64,000 nucleotides of DNA. Source: Emcibacter sp. Its GTDB lineage: Bacteria; Pseudomonadota; Alphaproteobacteria; Sphingomonadales; Emcibacteraceae. Below, in pieces: positions 41,997 through 50,320 of the stretch. The first letter of the stretch is position 1. Every line of letters begins with the position of its first letter. The position numbers were made by a program, and so were the translations under genes. The notes under the pieces were generated by a model. That model made no database searches and was not told the origin of the DNA. It saw nothing but the letters and a program-made list of their open reading frames with translations. Location: assembly GCF_963675455.1 (NCBI RefSeq), contig NZ_OY776217.1, forward strand, positions 3,396,001-3,460,000, written 5' to 3'.

Positions 41997-42818
41997 ATGG
42001 CGCTTCATTCAGCCATCATCACCGTCATGCAGAAGGCCGCCGAGAAGGCCGGGCGCAAACTGTCCCGTGATTTCGGGGAAGTGGAACATCTGCAGGTTTC
42101 CCGCAAGGGACCGGCTGATTTTGTTTCAGCTGCCGATACCCGGGCCGAAAAAATAATCTTTGAAGAACTTTCCCGGGCTCGTCCCGATTTTGGCTTCCTG
42201 ATGGAAGAAAACGGCGAGATTGAAGGTAATGATAAAAGCACCCGCTGGATCATAGATCCGCTGGACGGTACAACAAACTTCCTGCACAGTATTCCCCATT
42301 TTTGTACGTCCATTGCCCTGGAACAGAATGGTGAAATTACCGCGGGCCTGCTCTATCTCCCGCTGACTGACGAAACATACTGGGCGGAAAAAGGGCGTGG
42401 CGCCTACCTGGGTAACCGCCGGCTCAGGGTTTCCTCCCGTAAAAATATGGCGGACAGCCTGCTGGCCACCGGTATCCCGTTCAAGGGCCGGGCCGGACAC
42501 GCCGAGTTTATTGCCAGCCTCGAAACCATCATGCCGGAAGTTGCCGGCGTCCGCCGTTTCGGCTCAGCTGCCCTCGATCTGGCTTATGTAGCCGCCGGGC
42601 GCTATGACGGATTCTGGGAAACAGAACTGCAGCCCTGGGATATTGCCGCCGGTCTGTTGCTGGTGTCAGAAGCGGGTGGTCAAGTCACCACATTTGATGG
42701 TAAAAAGGATGTGCTTGACGGAAAGCAGATTCTGGCAACCAACGGCGCCCTTCATGGCCCGGTCACCAGACTTCTGGCCACCGCCCGCAAGAATGTCAGG
42801 AAATCTGCAACCAGGTAA
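41997..42818 (+). CDS. Inositol monophosphatase family protein (SuhB type)
   Basis: A 273-residue magnesium-dependent phosphatase. Motif I is FLMEENGEIEG with the metal-binding glutamate, motif II is WIIDPLDGTTNFLHSIPHFC (about 83-102), and motif III is ELQPWDIAAGLLLVSEAGGQ. The family hydrolyses inositol-1-phosphate or related sugar phosphates; SuhB also affects RNA polymerase and ribosome assembly in enterobacteria. It sits 24 bases behind efp and 18 bases before the OmpA-like gene, so these form one transcription unit leading to the MotA/MotB-like pair, an order common in alphaproteobacteria. Confidence 0.93.
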   Translation: MALHSAIITVMQKAAEKAGRKLSRDFGEVEHLQVSRKGPADFVSAADTRAEKIIFEELSRARPDFGFLMEENGEIEGNDKSTRWIIDPLDGTTNFLHSIPHFCTSIALEQNGEITAGLLYLPLTDETYWAEKGRGAYLGNRRLRVSSRKNMADSLLATGIPFKGRAGHAEFIASLETIMPEVAGVRRFGSAALDLAYVAAGRYDGFWETELQPWDIAAGLLLVSEAGGQVTTFDGKKDVLDGKQILATNGALHGPVTRLLATARKNVRKSATR

Positions 42819-42836
42819 ACGGGGAATTCGACAAAG

Positions 42837-43286
42837 ATGATCAAACTGTCCATGACTACAGCCTTCTGGCTTGGACTGGCATCATCTGGCCTTGCGGCCG
42901 ATATCCCCTCTTCCCATAGTGAACGTCTTTTCCTCAATGCTTCCGCCCTTACCGATCTCAAGCCCCTCCAGTTTGATTTTCATAAGGGCCAGTTTCAGCT
43001 TGGCGAAAATAGTCGCGAACTTCTGAAACAATGGGCGGAGCAGATCAAAAAATACAGTTTCCCCATTCATATCTATAGTTACGCAGCCACACCGGAAAGC
43101 CTGAGGGACATGACCGAGAACCGGGCAAAGCACGAAGCGGTAAGGGTTGCCTTCAACCGCGGCCTGATTGCCCGGGCCCTCCTGGAACAGACTGGAATTG
43201 CCAGCAACCGAATTCGCCTGCACGCCATAGGTTCCGGCACACTTCACTCCAGCGAAAACCTTAAAATCACCATTCGACAGGACTAG
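42837..43286 (+). CDS. Exported OmpA-like-fold protein
   Basis: A 149-residue protein with a signal peptide (LSMTTAFWLGLASSGLAAD). The mature part resembles an OmpA C-terminal domain: LQFDFHKGQFQLGENSRELL, then IHIYSYAATPESLRDMTENR, RVAFNRGLIARALLEQTGIA and RIRLHAIGSG. The usual peptidoglycan-binding NxxLSxxRA motif is altered to NRGLIARAL, so binding may differ. It lies between the inositol-phosphatase gene and the MotA/MotB-like pair, whose second member has a genuine OmpA domain; a shared envelope function is likely. Confidence 0.8.
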   Translation: MIKLSMTTAFWLGLASSGLAADIPSSHSERLFLNASALTDLKPLQFDFHKGQFQLGENSRELLKQWAEQIKKYSFPIHIYSYAATPESLRDMTENRAKHEAVRVAFNRGLIARALLEQTGIASNRIRLHAIGSGTLHSSENLKITIRQD

Positions 43287-43395
43287 AGCCCTGCGGATGT
43301 CATAATCTCGCCCAACTAAAACTTAGACTCTTGTCTAGCGCCCTGATAACATTGCCATAAATTTTCAGGCGACAAACACAAGGACAAGGCATAAA

Positions 43396-44724
43396 ATGAC
43401 ACGCCCTTCAAAATACCTGAACACCATTATCCTGTTTCTGACGGCAGTAATTGTGCTTGTCGCAGTACTCTTCCCCTCTATGGAAGAGGCCTTCCTGACC
43501 AATTACATGCTGAACGGGGTTATTGTTTTGGTGTTGGTGATCGGTGTTGCTTTTTCCATTTCCCAGGTCAGGAAAATCTCCAGCGCCGTAAGCTGGCTCC
43601 AGGCCTTCCAGGAAAATGGCGACCCGGACAGTCTGCCTGTTCCGCCGGACATGCTGGCCCCCATGGCAGCCATGATGGAAGAGGATCAGAGACGAAAATC
43701 CCTGTCCGCGCTGTCCCTGCGCACCATTCTTGACGGCATCGCCGGCCGGATGGATGAAAGCCGGGAGACCACCCGTTACCTGATCGGACTTCTGATCTTC
43801 CTTGGCCTTCTGGGCACTTTCTGGGGACTTCTGGGCACCATCGGCTCCATCAAGAACACCATCGACAGCCTGACCGTCGGCTCCGGCGATATCACCCATC
43901 TGTTTGAAGACCTGAAACAGGGCCTGGCCGCCCCCCTCGGCGGCATGGGGACGGCATTCAGTTCCTCCCTGTTCGGTCTTGCCGGATCTGTGATACTCGG
44001 CTTTATCGACCTGCAGACCGGTCAGGCCCAGCGCAGTTTCTTCAACGGCCTGGAAGACTGGCTGTCCGGCATAACCAAACTGTCCCGGGGTGGCGGCATT
44101 GTCAGCGACACCGGGGACGGCTCTGTCCCCGCCTATGTCAGCGCCCTGCTGGAACAGACTGCCGACAGCCTCGACAACCTGCACAAGGTGATCAGCCGCA
44201 GCGAGGAAAAGCGCCTGGAGGTCAACAGCGCCCTGATCAACCTTTCCGAACAGCTTGCCGGCATGTCGGACAGCAACAACGAAGTAAATAGCGTGCTGAA
44301 AAAGCTGGCGGATGTTATGGGCAGTGAAAGGGAAAAAACGGACACCACGCACCTCAGGAATATCGATGTTCAGATGAAACATCTTGTAGAGGCAACCGTC
44401 AAGGGTCAGAACCAGATGACCGACGACCTGAGATCTGAATTCAAGCTCCTGGCCAGAACCCTGGGCGCGATTATGGACGGCCGGGAAATGCCCGCATCCG
44501 GGCGGGAACGTCCGAAACGGCAGAGTACCCCTGAAAAAGAAGCGCCCAAGGCACATCCTGAAGCCAGTCCTGCACCTGATGCCGAAGCGCCAGCTGCACC
44601 GGCTGCAAAAACGGCCGCACCCGCCCAGAATCTTGACTATGACATGCCCACGCCAAAACCAAAGGCCAAGAAAACACCTGTCCTCACGCCCAAACCCCTG
44701 ACTGCCAAAAGGGATGATGACTGA
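43396..44724 (+). CDS. MotA/TolQ/ExbB-like proton channel protein
   Basis: A 442-residue inner-membrane protein. Two helices near the N-terminus (about 10-27 and 37-55), then LIGLLIFLGLLGTFWGLLGT (about 130-150) and FSSSLFGLAGSVILGFIDLQ (about 193-212) correspond to the MotA/ExbB channel helices. A long cytosolic tail with helical segments follows, and residues about 375-442 are a proline/alanine/lysine-rich low-complexity stretch. It overlaps the MotB-like gene by one base (TGATG). The pair is conserved after efp and suhB in alphaproteobacteria; a role in envelope mechanics or transport is likely but not shown. It is not part of a flagellar cluster here. Confidence 0.88.
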   Translation: MTRPSKYLNTIILFLTAVIVLVAVLFPSMEEAFLTNYMLNGVIVLVLVIGVAFSISQVRKISSAVSWLQAFQENGDPDSLPVPPDMLAPMAAMMEEDQRRKSLSALSLRTILDGIAGRMDESRETTRYLIGLLIFLGLLGTFWGLLGTIGSIKNTIDSLTVGSGDITHLFEDLKQGLAAPLGGMGTAFSSSLFGLAGSVILGFIDLQTGQAQRSFFNGLEDWLSGITKLSRGGGIVSDTGDGSVPAYVSALLEQTADSLDNLHKVISRSEEKRLEVNSALINLSEQLAGMSDSNNEVNSVLKKLADVMGSEREKTDTTHLRNIDVQMKHLVEATVKGQNQMTDDLRSEFKLLARTLGAIMDGREMPASGRERPKRQSTPEKEAPKAHPEASPAPDAEAPAAPAAKTAAPAQNLDYDMPTPKPKAKKTPVLTPKPLTAKRDDD

Positions 44725-45821
44725 TGGCCCTGCTCAGGACCCAGAGACGTCCGGGCAGCGGCAATGAAAATACCTGGCCCGGTTTCGTCGATGCCCTCAG
44801 CACCCTGCTGCTGGTCATCATCTTTCTTTTGTCCGTCTTCATGCTGGCCCAGTTTTTCCTGGGTCAGGCCCTGTCCGGGCGGGATGAAGCGCTGGAAAAA
44901 CTGAACCTGCAGGTCCAGGAGCTGGCCGATCTGCTGGCGCTGGAACGTCAATCCAATCTCGACCTGAAGGCCAACATCACCCAGCTTTCCGCGTCCCTGC
45001 AGGATTCCAACCTGTCGCGGGAGCAGATGTCCGCCCGTATCGAGGAACTCGAAGCCGACCTTGCCGATGCGACCAACCTCGGTCAACGGGCAAGCCAGTC
45101 CAGCGAGGAGCAGCTGAAATCCATCCAGGACCTGCAAAAACGCTACCGCGACAGCAACACCGCCCTGGCAAAGGAAAAAGAACTGTCCCAGGCCGCCCGG
45201 CGCGAGGTGGAGATCCTGAACCGGCAACTTGCCGCACTCAGGCAGCAACTGTCCGCCTTGCAGGTAGCGCTGGAAGCTTCCGAAAGTAAAGACCGGGAAC
45301 AGCAGGCCACCATCAAAAACCTGAGCTCCCGCCTGAATGCGGCATTGGCGTCCAAGGTTCAGGAACTGAGCCAGTACCGGTCAGAGTTTTTCGGCCGCCT
45401 GAAACAGGTGCTCGGTCAGCGCTCTGATATCCGCATTCACGGCGATCGTTTTATTTTCCCCTCCTCGGTACTGTTTGCGTCCGGCTCTGATACGCTGGGT
45501 GTTGATGGTCAGCGGGAGATGGCCAAGCTGGCCCAGACCCTGAAGGAAATCTCGGCCAATATCCCCAAGGAAATTGACTGGATTTTGCGGATTGACGGCC
45601 ATACGGACAAACTGCCGATCCGCACTGACCGGTTCCCGTCCAACTGGGACCTGTCAACGGCCCGGGCTCTTTCTGTGGTGAAATATCTGATCAGCGAAGG
45701 CATCCCTGCCGAACGGCTGGCAGCCACCGGTTTCGGCCAGTTTCATCCCATCAATGATGCGGATAATGAAGAAGCCTACGAACAAAACCGACGGATCGAA
45801 ATGCGCCTAACTCAGCAGTAA
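44724..45821 (+). CDS. MotB/OmpA-like protein with long coiled coil
   Basis: A 365-residue protein. One N-terminal membrane helix, WPGFVDALSTLLLVIIFLLS (about 15-34), holds an aspartate where MotB has its proton-binding residue. A coiled coil of about 170 residues follows (for example LEKLNLQVQELADLLALERQ). The C-terminal OmpA domain has DGHTDKLPIRTDRFPSNWDL, STARALSVVKYL and NRRIEMRLT, which bind peptidoglycan. With the upstream MotA-like protein it should form a stator-like proton channel fixed to the wall, with the coiled coil giving extra length between membrane and wall. Its last 15 bases overlap the convergent PAS_5 gene. Confidence 0.9.
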   Translation: MALLRTQRRPGSGNENTWPGFVDALSTLLLVIIFLLSVFMLAQFFLGQALSGRDEALEKLNLQVQELADLLALERQSNLDLKANITQLSASLQDSNLSREQMSARIEELEADLADATNLGQRASQSSEEQLKSIQDLQKRYRDSNTALAKEKELSQAARREVEILNRQLAALRQQLSALQVALEASESKDREQQATIKNLSSRLNAALASKVQELSQYRSEFFGRLKQVLGQRSDIRIHGDRFIFPSSVLFASGSDTLGVDGQREMAKLAQTLKEISANIPKEIDWILRIDGHTDKLPIRTDRFPSNWDLSTARALSVVKYLISEGIPAERLAATGFGQFHPINDADNEEAYEQNRRIEMRLTQQ

Positions 45822-46472
45822 TCTGCGGAAGAAACTTTTCTTTTCGTTGGGTATAAATCGGGTTGTTAGCAGATGCTCCTCGAGATCGATATCGGGAACA
45901 CCGCAACCCAGGTCGATATAGGACATTCTGTTAATACCCAACTGGACAATATCGGGATATTTGCTGTCATATCCCACAGAGCCCAGATGCCGACGATAGC
46001 ATAATATCTGATTGTCCTCTATGCCTTCTACTGCCAGGGGCAAAAGGAGAATAGCCGCTTCCACCAATAGACCAGAAGTCTTGCGTTCCACGAAAACAAG
46101 TTGAAAGCCGCAGGGGAAATTAAAAATCTTCTTAAAATTGCTCCAGGCAAAGTCTGTTACACGGGGCAAACCTTTTTCAAAAAGCTTATTTCCGGAAAAA
46201 TTGACGCCAACCTCTTTTATGATATCACTACCAAGCAGGCGCATATTTAGTTCATCGCCCTTCCAGTCGAGAATGGCAAGCCATCCCAGATAGTCCGACA
46301 AATCAGCCGGATTTAGTTTTTTTCTTTCGGGGATTATTCGATCACCGCGAATATTGTTCCAATACTCCCAAACATTGTAAAACTCGGGCGTAATAAACAC
46401 TGACGTCTTTCCTCTATTGCCCCCCACTCCAGGACACCATAGAAGGATATCCAAATTTAATAAAGACTTCAA
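45807..46472 (-). CDS. PAS_5-family protein
   Basis: A 221-residue soluble protein of the alphaproteobacterial PAS_5 (PF07310-type) family. FYNVWEYWNNIRGDRIIPER is the typical opening, LNPADLSDYLGWLAILDW follows, and ELNMRLLGSDIIKEVGVNFS is the PAS strand region. The C-terminal part is variable (IDLGCGVPDIDLEEHLLTTR). Members often carry only this domain and have no known output; they may sense small molecules and act through partners. An in-frame ATG about 25 codons inside is absent, so the start at 46472 is kept, though the first 20 residues look atypical. It converges with the MotB-like gene. Confidence 0.8.
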   Translation of the reverse strand: MKSLLNLDILLWCPGVGGNRGKTSVFITPEFYNVWEYWNNIRGDRIIPERKKLNPADLSDYLGWLAILDWKGDELNMRLLGSDIIKEVGVNFSGNKLFEKGLPRVTDFAWSNFKKIFNFPCGFQLVFVERKTSGLLVEAAILLLPLAVEGIEDNQILCYRRHLGSVGYDSKYPDIVQLGINRMSYIDLGCGVPDIDLEEHLLTTRFIPNEKKSFFRRLLLS

Positions 46473-46507
46473 TAGTCCGCAGAGCGGTCAGTTATGACCA
46501 GTGCGCC

Positions 46508-48355
46508 TCAAGCGGTTTCGCGCATATCCGTAAACTGCAGTTCGGCAAGACGGGCATAAAGACCGCCCTTCTTGAGCAGTTCCTGATGGGTACCAATATC
46601 CGCAATATGCCCCTGATCCATGACAACAATACGGTCCGCCTGCAATACTGTCGCCAGCCGGTGGGCAATCACCAAAGTGGTGCGCCCCTCCATCAGGCGG
46701 TCCAGTGCGGTCTGAACCAGTTTTTCACTTTCCGCATCCAGGGCCGAGGTGGCCTCGTCCAGAAGCAGGATCGGCGCATCCCGAAGGATTGCCCGGGCAA
46801 TGGCAATGCGTTGCTTCTGACCACCTGACAACCGGGTGCCCCGTTCGCCCAGATAAGTTTGCATCCCCTCCGGCAGGCGGTTGATGAATTCATCGGCCTG
46901 GGCCGCCCGGGCGGCCTCCCTGACCATCTCTTCCGTGGCATCAATGCGGCCGTAGCCAATATTTTCCTCAATACTTGCGGCAAAAATCACGCTTTCCTGG
47001 TGTACCACCGACATCTGGCGACGCACTTCTTCCGGATCCGCCATATTGAGCGGTACCCCGTCGATCGAAATCTCACCGGCGGCCGGATCATAAAACCTCT
47101 GCAGCAACTGGAACACTGTGGATTTACCCGCCCCTGACGGACCAACTACAGCCACAGTTTCCCCGCTTTTGACATTCAGTGAGAAGCCGTTCAGGACGTT
47201 GATATCCCGCTGCGACGGGTAAGCAAAAACCACATCGCGGAATTCGATATTTCCCTTCACCGGATCAGGCAGCGCAATCGGATTTTCCGGTGCCCGGATA
47301 TCAGGCTCAGTACAAATAATCTCCAGACAACGGCTGGCCGCCCCTGCCGCTCTTTGCAGTTCGCCGTACACCTCTGACAGGGCCCCGACCGCCCCGGCCA
47401 CAAGCACGGCGTAAATCAGGAAGGCAGTCAGTTCACCGCCGCTCATGCGCCCTGTCGCTACATCGGAGGCCCCGACCCATAGCACCAGGTCCACAGCGCC
47501 AAAAACCATCAGGATCACCAGAGCCGTCAGCCATGCCCGAACCCAGGTTCTTTTTATGGCCACGCCAAAGGCATGTTCGACAAAATCCGCAAATTTTGAT
47601 TTTTCATAATTCTCCCGGGTATAGGACTGGACCGTCTGCACCGCGCCCACTGTTTCGTTGGCCGACGCACTGGCATCAGCGATGCGGTCCTGGGACTGTT
47701 TGGACAGCTTCTTGACCTTGCGCCCGAGAACAATAATCGGAATAATCACCACCGGAACGGCGACCAGAACAACAGCCAGCAGCTTGGCGCTGGTAATGGC
47801 CATAAAGATAAGACCGCCGAGGAAGGTCAGGATGTGCCTGAGCGCGACCGATACCGAAGAGCCCACCACGGACTGAATCACCGTGGTGTCAGTGGTCAGG
47901 CGGGAAATAATGTCACCGGACCGGTTCTGCTCAAAAAAAGTGGGGCTCAGGGTAACGACCCGGTTAAAGACCGCCTTGCGGATATCGGCAACGACTCGTT
48001 CCCCCAGCCAGGTCACTGTGTAGTAGCGGCAGAAGGTGGCTGTCGCCAGGATGAAAGCAATGCCGAGAAGCCCCAGAAAATAGACATTAATCAGGTCAAT
48101 ATTATCGCTTGAAAAGCCCATATCGACGATGCGTCTGACAGCCTGGGGAATGGCCAGGGTAGAACCTGCGGTAATCACCAGAGCCACAAGCGCGACGAAA
48201 ATAGTTCCCCTATAGGGCGACAGAAAAGACCATAACAGACTGATCTCCCTGACATTCTTCTTTTCAGGTTCAAACTCGTCGCCGGTCGGGGTGAGGCCCG
48301 GGTTTTCTCTCGCCATATCGTACAAATGCCCTGTAATGTTCTTCTGGTTAAGCAT
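46508..48355 (-). CDS. ABC exporter, fused membrane and ATPase domains (MsbA-like half transporter)
   Basis: A 615-residue half-transporter. Six membrane helices lie within about 40-340 (for example IFVALVALVITAGSTLAIPQ), followed by the ATPase domain: Walker A VGPSGAGKSTVFQLL, the signature LSGGQKQRIAIARAIL, Walker B ILLLDEATSALDAES and the switch histidine in LVIAHRLAT. Homodimers of this type export lipids, drugs or peptides; the conserved family in alphaproteobacteria is annotated as multidrug or lipid exporter. The substrate is unknown. Start could be ATG 48355 or an internal ATG at 48316. It diverges from rpmE. Confidence 0.92.
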   Translation of the reverse strand: MLNQKNITGHLYDMARENPGLTPTGDEFEPEKKNVREISLLWSFLSPYRGTIFVALVALVITAGSTLAIPQAVRRIVDMGFSSDNIDLINVYFLGLLGIAFILATATFCRYYTVTWLGERVVADIRKAVFNRVVTLSPTFFEQNRSGDIISRLTTDTTVIQSVVGSSVSVALRHILTFLGGLIFMAITSAKLLAVVLVAVPVVIIPIIVLGRKVKKLSKQSQDRIADASASANETVGAVQTVQSYTRENYEKSKFADFVEHAFGVAIKRTWVRAWLTALVILMVFGAVDLVLWVGASDVATGRMSGGELTAFLIYAVLVAGAVGALSEVYGELQRAAGAASRCLEIICTEPDIRAPENPIALPDPVKGNIEFRDVVFAYPSQRDINVLNGFSLNVKSGETVAVVGPSGAGKSTVFQLLQRFYDPAAGEISIDGVPLNMADPEEVRRQMSVVHQESVIFAASIEENIGYGRIDATEEMVREAARAAQADEFINRLPEGMQTYLGERGTRLSGGQKQRIAIARAILRDAPILLLDEATSALDAESEKLVQTALDRLMEGRTTLVIAHRLATVLQADRIVVMDQGHIADIGTHQELLKKGGLYARLAELQFTDMRETA

Positions 48356-48446
48356 ATAGCAGGGCGCGCTGCACGATACAACGCCCGCCTTCCATATAAT
48401 TTAAGCAAATCCGCCATGTTTTTTGATATTTCAGAGTCTTTCGGGG

Positions 48447-48475
48447 TTGCCTTGTGCTGCCGACTTGTTTATACA
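48447..48475 (+). promoter_or_regulatory. Predicted sigma-70 promoter of rpmE
   Basis: TTGCCT (48447-48452), exactly 17 bases, then TATACA (48470-48475). The rpmE start codon is 34 bases farther. A GAGTC methylation site lies just upstream (48434-48438). Confidence 0.65.
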
Positions 48476-48508
48476 GGCGCAAATTATTTTCGCGGAGAGA
48501 CAAAAGCG

Positions 48509-48733
48509 ATGAAACAGGAAATTCACCCGGACTATCACACTATCACTGTAGTGATGACAGACGGCACAACTTACCAGACACGCTCCACCTGGGGCAACGA
48601 AGGTGACACACTGAACCTCGAGGTTGACCCGAAATCCCATCCTGCATGGGTTGGCGGTAGCCAGAAAATCTCTGAAAAAGGCCGTGTGGCAGCTTTCAAC
48701 AAACGTTTCGGAAACTTCAAGCTCAACAAATAA
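48509..48733 (+). CDS. rpmE: 50S ribosomal protein L31, zinc-free form
   Basis: A 74-residue ribosomal protein starting at ATG 48509 (GGAGAGACAAAAGCG gives the ribosome site). MKQEIHPDYHTITVVMTDGT and SHPAWVGGSQKISEKGRVAA are typical of L31. There is no cysteine at all, so this is the C-minus type that does not need zinc, which is usual in alphaproteobacteria. It has its own promoter and a strong terminator and is therefore a single-gene transcript. Confidence 0.97.
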   Translation: MKQEIHPDYHTITVVMTDGTTYQTRSTWGNEGDTLNLEVDPKSHPAWVGGSQKISEKGRVAAFNKRFGNFKLNK

Positions 48734-48753
48734 TCCGGGCTTGTTGCGGAATT

Positions 48754-48785
48754 CAAAAAAGGCGCCTGTTTTGGGCGCCTTTTTA
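48754..48785 (+). terminator. Intrinsic terminator after rpmE
   Basis: AAAAAGGCGCC / GGCGCCTTTTT with a TGTTTTG-type loop, and T residues after. The near-perfect symmetry also lets it end the DUF1465 transcript from the other strand. Confidence 0.9.
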
Positions 48786-48818
48786 TTTTGACTTATTTCG
48801 GGACTGTGTGGTTTTCCG

Positions 48819-49298
48819 TTAATGCCGGTCCGGGTTGCGGATTTTATCCAGCAGACTGTGCACAGGATTATCGCCAGCTTCCCCGCCACTGAGCATGATT
48901 TCCATCCGTTCCACTCGCCGGTACAGGTCCTGGGTCCGTTCCAGATAGGCCCGGAATTCGTCCGGAAGATTTTCCAGCATCTTTTCGTCGCTCGCAAGAC
49001 AGGTTTCGCGATTATTTAATCTGAATTTCGGGTTCAGTGCTTCCTCGGAAGTCAGTTCACCGGCGACCACCCCCTTTTGCACCAGAAGCCAGGATACCGC
49101 CTGCATCAGGCATGTGGTCATACGCAGACTTTCACTGGCAAATACTACTTTCGCGTCCTGATCCGTCTCGGGGGTTTTTCCCCGTTGCTTCTCCATATAG
49201 TCCGCAACCGAGATCGTCAGCTCCAGGGCCTCGCGGTAGGATTTTTCAAGAAATCGTGGTTCCAGATGACCTTCGTGGGTCACCAGTCTGTTTTTCAT
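48819..49298 (-). CDS. DUF1465 family protein
   Basis: A 159-residue cytosolic protein of DUF1465, a family limited to alphaproteobacteria. Recognisable parts are FLEKSYREALELTISVADYM (about 16-35), FASESLRMTTCLMQAVSWLL (about 53-72) and LASDEKMLENLPDEFRAYLE (about 100-119), followed by a helical ERTQDLYRRVERMEIMLSGG. All-helical; a cell-envelope or division link has been suggested for some members, but I know of no firm function. It is transcribed toward rpmE from the other strand and diverges from hsp20. Confidence 0.85.
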   Translation of the reverse strand: MKNRLVTHEGHLEPRFLEKSYREALELTISVADYMEKQRGKTPETDQDAKVVFASESLRMTTCLMQAVSWLLVQKGVVAGELTSEEALNPKFRLNNRETCLASDEKMLENLPDEFRAYLERTQDLYRRVERMEIMLSGGEAGDNPVHSLLDKIRNPDRH

Positions 49299-49381
49299 CT
49301 GTCTCTCCGGCGTATTTCTTTCCCCCTACCCTAGAACCTTGACCTTAATTTCTCGTTACTATTGGACACGCTTCTTTACAT

Positions 49382-49409
49382 CTTGAAATCTCTTTTGCAG
49401 ACCTTATCT
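49382..49409 (+). promoter_or_regulatory. Candidate heat-shock (RpoH) promoter of hsp20
   Basis: CTTGAA (49382-49387) and CTTATCT (49403-49409), separated by 15 bases, resemble the alphaproteobacterial RpoH pattern CTTGAC ... CYTATNT, though the spacing is a little short. A start near 49418 would give a leader of about 85 bases carrying the thermometer. Confidence 0.5.
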
Positions 49410-49445
49410 CCAATTTATCGGGTGCCAAACATGGACCTGACAACT

Positions 49446-49501
49446 GGATTTCCCGGCCGACTGGCGGGAAACCAAGGAAAATATCGCTTATGAAAGGATA
49501 T
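49446..49501 (+). promoter_or_regulatory. ROSE-like RNA thermometer in the hsp20 leader
   Basis: Two hairpins. The first pairs GGATTTCCCG (49446-49455) with CGGGAAACC (49465-49473). The second, 49481-49501, pairs ATATC-G-CTT with AAGGATAT around an ATGA loop. Its 5' side contains TCGCT (49484-49488), which is the conserved U(U/C)GCU of ROSE elements, paired with the AGGA ribosome site (49495-49498) with one G bulged. At low temperature the ribosome site would be closed; heat opens it. The start codons ATG ATG follow directly. Confidence 0.75.
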
Positions 49502-49503
49502 AT

Positions 49504-49968
49504 ATGATGCGTACACTTGATCTCAGCCCCCTGCTCCGGTCAACCATCGGCTTTGACAATATCAACCGCATGTTCGACCAGGTCGCGAACGCCAAAGAAG
49601 CTGCCTACCCGCCCTATGACATCGAGAAAGTCAGCGAAGATGATTACAGAATCACTGTAGCACTTGCCGGCTTTACCGAAGACGACCTGTCCATCACCGT
49701 ACAGGACGGTGTTCTCGTCATTGCCGGCAAAGGGACCGAGGAAGAAACCGAAAGTACCGAAAGATTCCTCTATCGCGGCATTGCCAAACGGGCTTTCGAG
49801 CGCCGGTTCAAACTGGCCGAAACCATCCGGGTTCTGGACGCCAAATTTGAAAACGGCCTGCTGGTGGTCAACCTGCAGCGCGAAGTGCCGGAACACCTGA
49901 AACCGCGCGAGATTATGATTAATTCAGGCAAGAAATCTGAAAAGATGATCGAGGGCGAAGCCGCCTGA
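49504..49968 (+). CDS. Hsp20-family small heat shock protein (IbpA-like)
   Basis: A 154-residue alpha-crystallin-type chaperone that holds unfolding proteins. The N-terminal LSPLLRSTIGFDNINRMFDQ matches IbpA-type class A proteins; the crystallin domain spans about 37-127 (DDYRITVALAGFTEDDLSIT, then FERRFKLAETIRVLDAKFENGLL read in two parts, with LVVNLQREVPE), and the C-terminal IMINSG stands where the IxI anchoring motif occurs. It could start at 49504 or at the next codon, 49507. A ROSE-like thermometer covers its ribosome site, and a candidate heat-shock promoter lies upstream; both agree with heat induction. A terminator follows at 49989. Confidence 0.94.
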   Translation: MMRTLDLSPLLRSTIGFDNINRMFDQVANAKEAAYPPYDIEKVSEDDYRITVALAGFTEDDLSITVQDGVLVIAGKGTEEETESTERFLYRGIAKRAFERRFKLAETIRVLDAKFENGLLVVNLQREVPEHLKPREIMINSGKKSEKMIEGEAA

Positions 49969-49988
49969 CCTTTTCGGATTGAAAGCAG

Positions 49989-50021
49989 AAGGCTCCCCGC
50001 AGAGATGTTGGGAGCCTTTTT
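49989..50021 (+). terminator. Intrinsic terminator after hsp20
   Basis: AAGGCTCCC (49989-49997) pairs with GGGAGCCTT (50010-50018), followed by further T residues. Confidence 0.9.
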
Positions 50022-50032
50022 GTCACAAAAAA

Positions 50033-50227
50033 CTACTTGAAAATATCTTCTGCTACGATGCGGGCACCCTGTTTGTTTTGGATTTCTGCCTCGGTGCGGG
50101 TAATTTCCACTTTCAACAGACCAATACGTTCCTTCAGATATTCAACGGAATGAACGGACAGGTCCTCCCGGCACACATCCTGCAGGCTAGAGCCCTTTAA
50201 CAGTTCAAATTCTTCATCATCCATCAC
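50033..50227 (-). CDS. DUF1192 family small protein
   Basis: A 64-residue protein of DUF1192, seen only in alphaproteobacteria. LSVHSVEYLKERIGLLKVEI is the conserved core, followed by a helical RTEAEIQNKQGARIVAEDIF; the start MMDDEEFELLKG is acidic. The whole reads as a short coiled coil. No function is known to me. It diverges from the quinone oxidoreductase gene, a neighbour it has in many related genomes, and it converges on hsp20. Confidence 0.85.
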   Translation of the reverse strand: MMDDEEFELLKGSSLQDVCREDLSVHSVEYLKERIGLLKVEITRTEAEIQNKQGARIVAEDIFK

Positions 50228-50320
50228 ATTTATCCATCACTGGCCTCTTGATTTTTTCCTCAGATCTTTCATTTTGATCAGTATAACCCCGTTTACAGCA
50301 ACATTGAATCAGGAATTGCC

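Noticed and set aside
43408..44556. 382-codon antisense frame opposite the MotA-like gene
   Set aside because: Low-quality histidine/glutamine-rich translation typical of a reverse-strand shadow.
43396..45821. MotA/MotB-like pair resembling ZorA/ZorB of Zorya phage defence
   Set aside because: No ZorC, ZorD or ZorE-like genes are near; the pair sits in the common alphaproteobacterial order behind efp and suhB, so a housekeeping envelope role is more likely.
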